Source of the DNA: Hygrocybe punicea
Lineage: Eukaryota > Basidiomycota > Agaricomycetes > Agaricales > Hygrophoraceae
DNA length: 64,000 nt
Direction: 5' to 3'
NCBI GenBank assembly: GCA_963556145.1
Contig: OY744470.1
Coordinates: forward strand, 3,162,001 to 3,226,000
The position numbers and the translations under genes are program-made. Under the pieces are notes generated by a model, which was not told the origin of the DNA, did not search any database, and worked only from the letters and a program-made list of their open reading frames with translations. The first letter of the stretch is position 1; each line of letters starts with the position of its first letter. Positions 12,046-23,141 of the stretch are shown in pieces.

Positions 12046-12052
12046 TTATAAA
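12046..12052 (+). promoter_or_regulatory. TATA box of antisense gene A
   Basis: TTATAAA lies 62 bases before the ATG at 12114 and only 17 bases before the upstream in-frame ATG at 12069. Transcription from it would favour the 12114 start. Confidence 0.5.
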
Positions 12053-12113
12053 CAGAAGCGACGCGTCGATGTTTGCTAACCTTCGTCTTCGACCTTCACC
12101 ACCAATCCGTACG

Positions 12114-13349
12114 ATGACACACCCGATGGCCAAATTCGTCACCGCTGCCTTCGAGGCCCTCAAGACGCACACGGACGTGAAACCAGTGGAGGGCGCTGCC
12201 AGAGAAGAGTGGATCGCGTGGGGACAGGATTTCGAAGAACTCCTGGTAGGTCATCGCAACTGCGCTAACCTTTCCGCTGACTACCTCTGATCAACCAGTA
12301 TAATTATCTTGAGTTCGAACGAACAACTGGGCCGATAGAGAGTAGCGAGGAAGTCGAGGAGATGCAGAGGGATGCCATCGCGGCGTTGGACTTTATAGAG
12401 GATGAGAAGGTGTTGCAATGGGGTGGGGAGATTTTGCTCCTGAGGTTGCATGCCAAGGCGAAGAAAGCTCGAGAAGACATGAGGAAGGCGAAGGAGCAAG
12501 CCGAGGTGGAGCAAAAAGCGCACGAGACACACGAAGCCGAGCAGAAGAAGGCTTGCAAGGCCGAGATCGAGCGGGCCAGGTTGGCGAAGGAGGCCACAGA
12601 CAGAGCTGCGGAGCAAAAGGAACGCGCCAAGGTTCTATACGCGTGGTTCCTGCGCAAAGAGATCACACGGGACAAAATGTCGGCGTTGATGATGGGGTCA
12701 AACAAGGGGGACGGGGGCAGCGAGACGGAAGCGGGCTCGCAGGGGGAAGAGGAGATAGGATTCGAAATGGAATACGAAGGGCAGGGGGGGCCGTCGAAAA
12801 AGCGCAGGAGGGTCGGTCCCGGTAAGGACCTTCGCGATGTCCAAGGCAAGGTAAGCAACTAGTAACGCTTTACCATTCATCTGTACTCATGAGAACTTCG
12901 TAGTGCGATCGCTGCCATGCAGCGAGGGCCGCTGACGTTGTTTGCCAGTTTGACGAGCAGGATCCGCAGTGCAAGAGGTGCCGCGACGCGAAGCAGGGAT
13001 GCTTTTGGAACGGGGTGAACTGGATGGGGGAGAGGAAACGTGGGTGGAGCACGCCGAGGAAGCCAGTTTCCAGCAAAGGTCGCGTGGACAAGGGAAAGGC
13101 GCGGGCGGATAAGGAGAAAGGGAGGGAGAGAAACCAGCCGCCCCCCCGAGGTAAGTCGCTAAAACGACAGGGTATCAAACGCGCTGACTGATCATCATAG
13201 CCTATATTGGTACCCATCTGCCACGAAGTGTGCGGGTCATGGACGTGGAAGCGCGCAAACACGTGTTACAGGAAGAGATCTCGGTGATCGAAGAACGGGT
13301 CGCGGTGTGGGTGAGAGCGCAGACTGAAATGAGGCAGGAGCAGCCCTAG
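12114..13349 (+). CDS. Gene A: coiled-coil protein with cysteine cluster, antisense in Gypsy
   Basis: Exons 12114-12245, 12299-12850, 12904-13150 and 13201-13349. An upstream in-frame ATG lies at 12069. Residues of about 70-180 form a long charged coiled coil (AKKAREDMRKAKEQAEVEQK). A basic patch SKKRRRVGPGK looks like a nuclear signal. Exon 3 starts with a six-cysteine pattern CDRCHAARAADVVC...QCKRCRDAKQGCFW, resembling a fungal zinc cluster. The final codons and stop at 13341-13349 are contributed by the inserted KDZ element. The original frame resumes at 22801 with an acidic tail. It runs opposite to the Gypsy genes between pol and the 3' LTR, which explains how it keeps introns. Function unknown; DNA binding is inferred from the cysteine cluster. 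Confidence 0.75.
13333..13340. repeat. Target-site duplication of KDZ element, left copy
   Basis: GGCAGGAG, identical to 22793-22800 on the other side of the element. Confidence 0.85.
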
Positions 13350-14197
13350 CTGTAGTATTTGGCCTAATAGCCATGGCTCTTGCCATGGAGTATTTTGTCA
13401 AATATCATGGGTCCAGGCATGGGAGTCTTGACTAGGGGTTACATAAGCAGGAATGCGTTCTAAAAGCAGATATATAATAACAAAAATAATATAATAAGTG
13501 TGAAATTGAATATTACAAATCAGACCTACCTAATTTGGAATAGGTTTAATTATAGCCATATGATCTAATTATAGCCTTATGTTTTCTGAATATTATAAAT
13601 CTGACATATCCAATTTGGATCAGACCAGCTCTGATCACACCACAGAATATGTTTCTCATATGTTTTCTGACTCTGATAAATCTGACATATCCAATTTAGA
13701 TCATGTTTGATCGTAGCCTCCAACATACCCAATTTGATCATCACCCCAGAATATGTTTCACATATGTTTTCCTATGTTTTTCACATGTTTTCATTTATCA
13801 ACAATTATTTTCAGCATATTCATATATGTTTCACATATGTTTTCCTATGTTTTTCACATGTTTTCATATATTTTAACAATTATTTTCAGCATATTCTCTA
13901 ATTGGTTTGTGGTTTGGATTCTAATGTTTTCTTATGTTGGCAAACAACTGGTATGCCAAATAGTTGTTTTTCTGTGTTTTTGTGCATTTCCCCCCATGTT
14001 TTCCAAATGTTTCCACCATATTATTAGCATATTCTTAGCTCAACTTATTCTACCACGAAAATGCAACATATATTTTTTTAGAAGAGAAAAAGAAATGCAT
14101 ATCAAAAAGGATGACAAGATAACAGAAAAGGGATGACAAGAAGGGATGACAAGATAACAGACACAAAGAGTCATGAATGAGATGTTTTACTTGACCC
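13350..14197. other. Non-coding left arm of KDZ element
   Basis: AT-rich, with no supported gene. At about 13757-13900 a unit around CATATGTTTTCCTATGTTTT is repeated twice with the AACAATTATTTTCAGCATAT block after each copy. Near 14100-14160 GGATGACAAGATAACAG is repeated. These are probably transposase-binding or terminator-side sequences. Confidence 0.5.
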
Positions 14198-16823
14198 CTA
14201 GCTTCCTCCTGCTCTCGGAGTAGCAAGCAGGGTATCCAGAACTCTCCGAACTTCAACACAAGCCTCCTGCCATGCTGGCTCCTTTGATATATCTCCCCTC
14301 GCCAACTTACCCCACCAGTACAGACACGCCATCACACTCAGAAAGCCGTTCACACCGGATTTATCGAGAGAGGACCAGTCGCCACCAGTCGGCTGGAGGT
14401 GCTCCCACCAAGTCCACCACGATGCTCCAAATTTCTCAACACTCGGAATGGTAGGAATACGTTCCCTTCCCTTGCGAAGATCCCGGCCTTGCTGGATCCA
14501 CCACTGGACTTCCTTGGGACGATGGTGCGTGCTCAATGACTTAGATTGCCCCTCGTCCTCCCCAAACGCTGATCGAGCTTCGAAATTCACAAAGAGGACA
14601 AGTAAACCCTCCCAATCACGACCCAAATCAGCCGCCGCAAATAACTTGTGTTCGTGCTGGAGCCATCCGGGCCATTCTGACTCCGGCAAAGTCAGTGGCC
14701 GGTGGATGGCGGTGGTCTCGACGGCGGTGGTTTCAGTGGTTGGAGTTTCATTGACGACGTTGCAAGCCATTTCGTCCGGCAAAGTCAGTGGCCGGTGGAC
14801 GGCGGTGGTCTCGACGGCGGCGGTTTCAGTGGTTGGAGATTCATTGACGACGTTGCAAGCCATTTCTTCAGCAGTGGGAGCCTTGGCGAATCCGTCAGAC
14901 ATATCACCGTTGTCGTCGCTAGCTCTCATCCAGTCGTCTGAGGACATATCTCGTACTTTCTCGCCAGAGGTATCTTGCGCTGTCACTGCGCCTGGGTCAT
15001 CTGGGCGCACGTCTCGTGCCCTCTTGCAGGCAGTTCCACCCTCCAACATCGCCGTATCTTCAAGGGACATCGCCGTATCATCAAGGGACATCGCCGTCTC
15101 ATCAAGGGACATCTCTCGTACTCTCTTGTGGCCAGTGGCGTTCGTCGCACCTGGGTCATCCGAGCGCGCATCTCGTGCTCTCTTGCGGCCAGTGGCATCC
15201 GCCGACATCGTCGTCTCATCAGGGTCAACTGAAGGAGCGTCTCGTGCTCTCTTGCGACGGCGACGGGTTTTGACTCTGACGGGAGCTGACCTTCTAGATT
15301 TCTCGCGCGGTATATTTGGGAAGTGATCACGTTTCTTCGCTGAAAATGGCAGAACTCGACGGGATGGAGCCTTCGACACCGTTTCCATGCCCGAGCCCGA
15401 GTCCGAGTCCGAGTCCGAGTCCGAGTCCGAACTGGTTTCAGTGCTCTCGGAATGCGACAACGGCGTAGGCGAACGACTCCCCGAAGATGAGCGATTGCGT
15501 TTCCTTGCCCCTGCGTGACCTTTGCGATTTGATCCACGTGTTGTCTCCTTGCTAGAACCGGCTGCTCTCTCATTCTCGTTGGTTAAATCAGAGCCGCCTA
15601 CACCCATGGAGGTTGCAGTATCATCAGCAGGTTGGTCGAGTCCGGGGAGGCTGGCGGCGGCCTGGTCCGCTGTGGCTAGATCCAAAGTAAATGTCAAGTC
15701 ACTTAAGTAAACAGCGTGAAAAACAAAACGTACTGTAGCACGTCGCCAAATACTCTTGGAAATGTGCCGTGACCGCCTTGAATTTCGACTTGTCCGCAGC
15801 CTGCCAATTCTTGGCCACAGAATCCCGATTGGTGCCATGGTGAATACTGACAAAGATAAGCGATCAGCTAAAAAACCACATATACAACCCCCTGCCACGT
15901 ACCTCAAAACGTTAATCTGACCCCTTTTGGCAGGCTCAGGTCCGCCCACAATCAACGAAACGTGCATTCCGAGGATATTTCCCAGTCCCTCCAATATCGG
16001 GCCCGCGAACTCGCCGAGGCGATCCAGAGCTCTGCAAATAGAACAAAAATGTCAGAGCCGCTCTAAATAAATCACAAAAGCCTTACTCTTGTCGGTCACG
16101 AGGGTCCGCCGATGGGGCCCCATTCAACGCCTCTTTCCAAGACTTCACCGCCCTTTCGTGATCCGCCTTGGCCTCCCCCGCAATGCGCAACTTTTCTTCT
16201 TCAGCTAGCTGATTAAAATGTTCCTGGATCACCTTCACACGATTGGCCGCACGATTCTTATCTTTTACGCCAGTTTTCGGATAACGAGCTTCGAAGTCTT
16301 CTTTGACGACCGTATCGTAATGACGTTTTGACCAATGCTGGTACGGAAGTAGTGCTTTAGGAGGCTTGCTCCCGACTCCTGTTAACCTAGCCAGAAGGAG
16401 GACGTATGGATTGTTCTCGGCATTCACCCGCTTGCCTGTGTGGCCATTCTTTTTTGTACGATAGATGAGCCAAGACGATATAGTCTAGTTAATTTGTCAG
16501 GTCAGAAATATTTATTATACAAGGCCTGAGGACCCCACCGATTTCATTTGTGCAATGACCTTCCCCTTCCTTTCTAATTGTTCCGCGTCCAATGTTTCTG
16601 ATGTAGCGTCGATCTGGGGATTCGGCATACCCGGATCGTCAACAGGTTCCTCATGCAAAGGGAGTTTCCAATCGTAGCGCCTGAAGTACTCGTTCACGAC
16701 ACGGTTGATATATTCCGATCCTTTTGTGAGACTTTGAAGACGAGCAGCCCTGAATGGGTCTAAGTGGCTGTTCAGGAACGCAAGTCTGGACCCTTTGGCC
16801 CAATTCCTTTTCGGTTTCTCCAT
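14198..16823 (-). CDS. Gene B: large KDZ-associated accessory protein
   Basis: Five exons on the - strand: 16823-16539, 16484-16087, 16031-15903, 15846-15735 and 15675-14198, all joining in frame. It belongs to a family I recognise only as a companion of mushroom KDZ transposons. N-terminal block: WAKGSRLAFLNSH, YFRRYDWKLPLHEEP, then WLIYRTKK and VLLLARLTG. Next comes a charged helical, HMG-box-like region (EDFEARYP..NQLAEEEKLRIAG), then LIVGGPEPAKRGQINVLSIHHG. The last exon has a basic/serine region, a run of SD dipeptides, short TAMSLDD repeats and a tandem duplication of about 30 residues (MACNVVNE..HRPLTLP). The C-terminal domain includes FGASWWTWWEHLQP and NGFLSVMACLYWWGKL. Biochemical role unknown. 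Confidence 0.75.
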
Positions 16824-16983
16824 TTGTTGTCAAAGGCTAAAAATAAAATAAAAGATCCGAATCGGCCAGCCGTGTCACAAAACTGTACAGATTTGTGACC
16901 CACCATTTGTGGCACAAGTGCGTATTGGCACAAGTGCGTATCAGCAGATACTGGCCAATTATTAATAAAAAAATTAGAGTAAA

Positions 16984-17684
16984 CTACAAAGTGTTCAATA
17001 GATCACCAGCTCTTTGACCTTGCAGTTCCTGTCTGGCTGCCGCGACCCTCAAATCCTCAGAACCGATCATCGCCAAACACAACATCTCCTCCAGGCATGC
17101 GGTTACCTCATGGAGGCATCGGCGCAGCCTTTCGTGCAGTTCCCACTTCCGACCAATGCCATGCTCCTGAAGGACGTGATCTTGCAGTTTGTGGGCATCC
17201 GAGGTCAGCTCAGCGACAGAGATGATGATCTTCTTGATCATAGTCTGGTCGGAACGCCCGTCCTTCTCGCTTTCGAGGTAAGATGCACATACTTCAGCGA
17301 AAAAGATGTCGGTTGGTCCAGCGAGTAAAGATTGTAGCCTAGTTCGAATATTTTCGTAGCATAGAACTGGATTGACATGTGCAACAGTTTTGGTCCTGGG
17401 GGACTGTGTAGTGATGTGGGTTGAGGTTGACCCCGGTGGTTGTCGTCTGCGCAGTCAATATTAGCTATAGCCAAGAGAGATTTAACCAACATACAGGGAG
17501 TACTTCTGCCGCATCCGAGTATTAATGGCATCTTTATTCCTAATGAAAGGTAATGATGGTAAGCGTAATGTTAACAGAGATCACAACAGACAACGCACCT
17601 GAGATAATACCTTGCCCGCTTTGCTCGATCCGCGGCCTGCTTATCTTCCTGCGCAAAGTAGAGGCGCGGCCGACCGCCAGGCAT
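16984..17684 (-). CDS. Gene C: small KDZ-associated protein with AT-hook-like start
   Basis: Three exons: 17684-17599, 17540-17495 and 17446-16984. The start MPGGRPRLYFAQEDKQAADR holds a GRPR core like an AT-hook, followed by a basic stretch RAKRARYYLRNKDAINTRMRQK. The longer C-terminal part (TDIFFAEVCASYL, then KKIIISVAELTSDAHKLQDHV, HEVTACLEEMLCLA, RVAAARQELQGQRAG) looks helical. About 198 residues in all. I know this only as a gene type recurring in mushroom KDZ elements. It lies head-to-tail behind gene D and in front of gene B. DNA binding is an inference from the N-terminus. Confidence 0.7.
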
Positions 17685-18079
17685 GAACAGAGGGTGGATG
17701 TGTAAAAGGAGAGATTAGGTATCGGTAATAGGAAAGGTGTCGGATAAGGAGAGGAATCGGATGAGCAGAGGAAAGGTATCGGTTATATAAGGTATCGGAA
17801 TCGGAGTAATTGGTTGAAGCTTTAAGGCTGCACTTTCATAGGACTTTATCTCATTCACATACATTATCCACAACCGACAGCCATTATATATTGCATAAGT
17901 AGTTCATTACTACCTAGATGTACTAAACGATTGATATGTATTAGTGTTGGGAGTGCGGTGACTCGGAAATACACTTCATCATACCTTGTGTTTATTTCTT
18001 AATGCTAATCTTATATGCAATGTACGGGCAAGAAGTTTCACCAAGAAAGGACAGATATACTATGTAGCAACTCTATGTA

Positions 18080-18691
18080 TCAATCCAATACCACGATAGT
18101 ACCATTAGAAACGGCGGCGTCCATGATTTGGTAGCCGTGCTCCACGGACTGACACCTGGACATTACCGCTCCCAGGACTCCAGTAACCAATGGTGACGTA
18201 TTTTGCCTGAATGGGCAAGTTCAATCTGTCAGTCGGTGAGCGGAAGGCGGTCAACACTCACCAAGAAGAGAAAATGCCAACACGCTTGCCCCTAGTGACG
18301 CAGTAGAAAGGACCTATTGCATTGGGTGGTGGGATAGAATACCCGTGGTCGTTCTCTGCCCACGGGTACAGCGAAGGGTTGAAAGTGGGCCACTCCGAGG
18401 CCTTCTGCGCTGATTCCTTTTGGGGTTCAGTGGCGGCTGCCAATTCCTCCCCCACCGATTCCTTTCCGGGTTCAATGGTAGGGTGAGCGAGGGGTTCTAG
18501 AACGGCGACCAGGGCAAGTGCGGATGTCGGGCTGAGGGTGAGAGAGGAAATGAGTTGAATCAATGAAGCTGGTACCGCGATGATGAGTTGTTGGGTCCAA
18601 TGCGAGGGTATAATAACTCACAAACAGTGGCATCCTCGTCCGGCATGGATCCATTGCCCTTATTGGTTGGCTTGGCCGACTGATGAACCAT
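18080..18691 (-). CDS. Gene D: RNase H1-N/viroplasmin-like domain protein
   Basis: Exons 18691-18622, 18568-18262 and 18206-18080 join in frame. An Ala/Leu-rich N-terminal half containing LIQLISSLTLSPTSALALV leads to FYCVTRGKRVGIFSSWQNTS, then PLVTGVLGAVMSRCQSVEHG and a short end AAVSNGTIVVLD. The aromatic-x-V-x-x-G-x-x-x-G-I/V-aromatic...W pattern is that of the small RNase H1 N-terminal (hybrid-binding)/caulimovirus viroplasmin fold. A known property of that fold is binding RNA:DNA hybrids; here that is inference. It is divergent to the transposase, with 169 bases between the two start codons, so they may share a promoter. Gene F of the other KDZ element is a relative. Confidence 0.7.
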
Positions 18692-18816
18692 ACTAGGTGA
18701 TGGGGGGGGGGAAGAGAAAAGGTTGGGGTCGCGACGACGCCCGAAGGTTGGGACGTCAAAATGGGACGTCAAAAAGCTTGAATTTACATAAGTTAGCACG
18801 TCGTGAGTTAGCACGT

Positions 18817-18826
18817 TATTATATAG
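18817..18826 (+). promoter_or_regulatory. TATA-like site before KDZ transposase
   Basis: TATTATATAG lies about 35 bases before the transposase ATG, within the 169-base divergent interval shared with gene D. Two GTTAGCACGT repeats sit just upstream. Confidence 0.45.
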
Positions 18827-18860
18827 ACTCCTTTGTACGTCTCCACTAGCTTCACTCACC

Positions 18861-21800
18861 ATGAGTCGAAAACGCACTTACACTGTGTACCGCGATGACG
18901 ACTCTGATGATGCTAATGATGTCAACCTTCCACATTCTCGCACCATCAACATCTCAAAGGACCAACGCAGAATTGTTGTCATGCCGCGGTCGCCCCAGAA
19001 AGCCAGGTCAGGACAAAGTCAACGACATGTGACGAATATCTGGCATTCAGCGGAGGAATTTGAGAATTATTTTGTGGACGGAGGAGGAGGAGACGGTCTG
19101 GAGGCTGCGGATATAGTTATAAATACCACGGCTAAGCGCTATCCCAGATCGGTGAGTCAAAGTTTCTAGTTTCAACGCGTCGTAAACACTTCGGGAATAA
19201 CAGGACGCACCACTTCGTGAATGGTATGGTTATGGCGATGATTGTTCGTATCGTGAGGAATATTTACGTGAAGACTTGCGTCGCGAAGGGCGAGGTAATC
19301 AGTCCACCCCGATTTGTTCAACGTGTGGGCGTCTACCTAATCTTGAGGTTCCTGTGTCTCCGAACTTCCGGTGTGAAGATTGCTTCGGTTTACTTCTCGA
19401 ATGTCAGTCTTGTTGCGTTCAGAGGCACTCGAAGCTGCCTTTCCATCGAATTAAGGTGTGTATTTGGTATCGCACACGTCCCCTCGCTCACGTCCCCTCA
19501 CCTGAACCTTGAAATTTTCGTCAGAGATGGAACGGCGATTTCTTTGAGTCGACATCTCTCCGCGACATCGGCTTACGCATACAACTAGGGCATTCGACCG
19601 GTCAGTGCGTGAATCCCGAACCCGGACATAAGGACTTTGTTGTACTTCATACGAACGGCGTACATATGGTTGCGGTAGATTTTTGCGATTGCGAACACCG
19701 CGTGGCTCATCGGACTCAATTGCTCGCGGCAGACTGGTTTCCGGCGACTGTTCACCAACCTCAAACATGTTGTACCAACCGATTACTCGAACAATTCCAT
19801 ATTCTTACACTGGCCAGCAAAGTTTCTGGTTACGAATTTTACAAAGCCCTGGAGAGGATGTCGGATAATACGGGAATTTTACCCATCAAGGTTAGTTAAC
19901 CTGGGCCTTAGTATAATTTTCTCTGAATCATTTGCAGAATCGCTACCCCGCTTTTATGCGGATGTCTAGGATGCACCGTCACATCAAACTGTTGAAGCGA
20001 GCAGGTCGCGGTAACGTAACCAACGGCATTCTCACTACCCCCGCTGGTGGACTGGCTCTCCTCTGCCCGGCTTGTCCGCAGCCGGGTATTAACTTACCCG
20101 AAGACTGGCAGAAGGTTGATCCCGTTTTGAGGTGCGTCTCAGTCTGATTTTTGTTGCCCTCCACGTGGCTGACAGTCTTACATAGGTTTTTGTATATTCT
20201 CATACTCGCCATCGATGGAAACTTCAGACTCAAGAATTGGCTTCGTGTGGGTGATGCAGACCCGGGATTACACACTGGGAAAGGGTATTTTGTTGAGGAT
20301 GAGCCATATCAAGCGCACGTATTGAAGCACGCGACTCAAGAAGATGTGAGTCCTCGATTCTACTTATTGTGCAATTATGTAATGATTTTTTTTAGATCAA
20401 CACGTGCAGCGGTTTCAAGGTTCTCACGGATAGAAAGTTTTCCTCCGGCCTACGTGTGGCGGGCGTCGTGTCTTGTATTTGTGCACGGCATGAGCTCATC
20501 CGGCCACAAGGGGCAGGGGACTTGCAGAAGGGTGAACGGTGAGTTGTCCTGTGACGGCAACGTGTGCAGACTTCTAAACCATTTGCTCAGTTACTGCAAC
20601 ATCGATTATGTCTTCTTGTCGGCACTCGCGATCGCCGTCCTCTTCGTCGTCCTCACTTATGATGTCAACTGTATTTACAAGCTCCACTTCTGGGATCGAA
20701 TGGAAGACATGCCGGACTCCTTATGACTGGAACGAGGCAGCATCGATTTGTCCTTCGGCGTTCCAAAGTTCCATTTGCCCAGCCATAAATTGGCCTGTCA
20801 GGCTCCCCATTCCTTAAATCTCATGCCTGGAGTAGGCCGTACTGACGGAGAGGGAATTGAACGCAATTGGGCCGAGATTAATGCCGTTGCCAATAGCACG
20901 AAGGAGATGGGTCCAGGATCCAGACATGACACACTCGATGACCATTTCGGACACCACAACTGGAGAAAAATCGTCGGGATGGGTAAGTCTCGTTGCAATG
21001 CTCAATCTGTAACTACTGAAAACGTGAACAGGACACACACTGCACCGCAAGTTGCTTTTGGCCATCCCAGAACGTAATCGTCAACAAGTTGCATTTATTG
21101 AATTCTCAGACTCGGTTGGGGTGGAGAATGTGCACAACTGGACAGTCCAGTTGGCGGCGTGGGAAGCTGACAAGTCGAAACCGAACCCGTACATATATGA
21201 AACGACTACTGTAACGGAGGTGGAGATAAAACGGCAGCTCACCGACGAGGAACTGCAAGCTGCGGCAGATGGGGCGATACAGTTACATGAAGTGGGACCA
21301 AGTGATTTCGTATCCATGGGGCTAGTGTTGGAGGACAGCCAGTGAGTACAGGATTATTCTTAGTACCACTCGTTTCAACAGTAACCCATTATTTCAGATG
21401 CCGGTTACGGTCAGATGCAAAGGAGTTAGCGACACCGACAGCAACTCAATCATTAGAGTTTCAGCGCAGACGAAATTTGCTTGCGAAGACGATCGGTCGC
21501 TTCCGGGCTCTACAATTGATTTATACCCCCGGGGTCAAACCATTGATCGAGAGCCATTCTGCAGACGCAGTTATTGCCGAGGATATCACGCTCTGGTTGG
21601 CATCTGAGATAGATGCGAACTTGCGTCCGACCTGTTGCATTCCACGTCTGCCAGATATCGAGGCACGGCTACGCGAAGGTCAATGTTTCGATGCCCTGAC
21701 TCAAATACGGCATTTGATACGTGCCAAAACTCACCTCATTCAATTCCGTAACAAGAATGTCCGTGGCCAACGGCCGAACACGCGGGCAGCCGGTGCCATC

Positions 21801-22524
21801 AACCGTTTGGACAACAGGCTGTCTGTTGCCATTGCGAAGTACAGGCGTGCGCGTGATGCCTTGTCTGCTCTTTTGGGTCAAGGCGATTGGGAGCGGGAGC
21901 TGCAAATCTTGCGGGACGAGGATATACGATCGCCAGGTGGCATGGAGACTTGTATCGAAGACCCAGATGATACCATTGGTGCCGATGGGAAGAAAAAGAG
22001 TAAGAAGAAGCTAGAGGCCCTCGCCAAGGGACTTGGTGAAGGCCGTCGTATTATATCCTGGATCTGGGTTTCTGGCGGACTGGTAGGTGAGGGTGGTGAC
22101 AAGGGCTTAAACGATGGTCAGTTTTGAATTTCATTTCGAATGGTTATCTAACTAATTTCTAATAGCATTACGAGTGGAATGGGCTAAATCACGGGCCCGC
22201 GCTACACGCTGGAAGGAGGAGGTCCTCCTGTTGAAGGAAGAGATGAGACGAGTTCTATGTTTTCTCCAATGGAAGGCCGCATGGTGGGAGGATCGAATGG
22301 ATGGGGACAGCAACATCGCAATACCAGATGTTAGTGCAGGTGCGCGAGCATATGCACTACGACAAGCCGATCTGCAGCAGTCCTTGCTGAAGCAGTTTAC
22401 CCGGTTATGGGAGTCCCCTCTGGCTATGTCAGATTCTGCGTTGGATGCCATGGATGACAGCTTGGTGGTAGATTTAGAGGATGACGACGACGACGACGAC
22501 GACGACGACGAGGAGGGTGTATAA
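18861..22524 (+). pseudogene. KDZ transposase, CxC2 type, near-intact with one in-frame TGA
   Basis: Exons 18861-19151, 19204-19455, 19525-19890, 19938-20131, 20186-20345, 20396-20538, 20591-20982, 21032-21341, 21398-22116 and 22166-22524. It starts MSRKRTYTVYRDDD. The cysteine cluster CSTCGRLP..RCEDCFG..CQSCCVQRHSKLPFHRI is the CxC2 mark. Candidate DDE residues: Asp in LAIDGNFRLKN, Asp in LTYDVNC, and Glu in GEGIERNWAEI. YCNIDYVFLSAL and FGVPKFHLPSHKLAC fit the family. The only defect seen is TGA at 20724-20726, between MEDMPDSL and LERGSIDLSFGV in the same frame, where a single CGA-to-TGA change would explain it. The tail is a run of Asp ending EEGV. Readthrough or RNA editing is possible but unsupported. 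Confidence 0.88.
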
Positions 22525-22792
22525 TTTGCCTGAATATAGGTATAGCGCGTGGAAATATATATTTCCAAATGTGGATTGGTAACAGTAACCCTAGTGTAAG
22601 TGTCCCGGCTATGCACCCAGATATGGGTTGACTACCAATGTAAGCCTACGTGAGCCAATGAGGGCTCAGATAAATTGTTGTGCCAGAACCCATGGCAATT
22701 GGCCAAATATCACAGTGCTACTTCCCATCTTTTTTGACAAAAGTCTCGGTGGGTAGGTCCATGCATATAGGTCAAATAGTACAGCTAGGGGT
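22525..22792. other. Right arm of KDZ element
   Basis: Non-coding. It contains the inverted counterpart of the left arm (GGTAACAGTAACCCTAGTG..GGCCAAATATCAC) and the terminal repeat ending CAGCTAGGGGT. Confidence 0.6.
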
Positions 22793-22800
22793 GGCAGGAG

Positions 22801-22851
22801 TTGGTGCAGCTGGAGGACGAGGAGGAGGAGTATGGGGAAGGTGAGGAGTAA
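22801..22851 (+). pseudogene. Severed C-terminal tail of gene A
   Basis: Directly after the right target-duplication copy, the frame of gene A continues LVQLEDEEEEYGEGEE and ends in TAA at 22849-22851. This 16-residue acidic tail is cut off from the rest by the 9.45 kb KDZ insertion. Confidence 0.8.
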
Positions 22852-23141
22852 ACGGGAGAAGGTGCGAAAACGTGTGCGCGCCATCTGCGTTACACATATG
22901 TATAATAAATAATAAGTCTGCTCTCGAATCGAAAAAAAAAACACACAGGAAGCGGAAGAAACAAATATGAACTTATCTAGGGGAAAGGCTCAGTAGATCA
23001 TCATCACTGTAAAACCCCGCAAAGACGAAGTCTTGCGCGACAAAAGTCTCGCTGTTATCGCGACTTGAATCTTGTGCTACAATAAAAGAAAAACAAGGTA
23101 TAGGCAATAAGTGTAAAAATGAGAGAAGCATAGAAATTCAC

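Larger units (their letters stand above)
13341..22792. mobile_element. KDZ (CxC2-type) DNA transposon, four genes
   Basis: Bounded by the 8-base duplication GGCAGGAG. The left end CAGCCCTAGCTGTAGTATTT and the right end, reverse-complemented as ACCCCTAGCTGTACTATTT, form terminal inverted repeats with one base of slippage. A further inverted similarity lies inside (TATTTGGCC..CCATGG and CTAGGGGTTAC, about 13355-13430 against 22580-22715). Removing the element plus one duplication rejoins gene A in frame (EMRQE to LVQLEDEEEEY). Contents: genes B, C, D (-) and the transposase (+). One TGA in the transposase is the only defect found. Confidence 0.85.

Noticed and set aside
18472..18877. Alternative - strand frames over the gene D promoter
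   Set aside because: They cross the spliced gene D and its leader in the wrong frame; only the 18691-18622/18568-18262/18206-18080 model gives the domain.
13341..22717. KDZ right end at CACAGTG (22717)
   Set aside because: The inner inverted block (TATTTGGCC..) aligns less well with the left end than the block ending at 22792, gives no target duplication and does not restore gene A.
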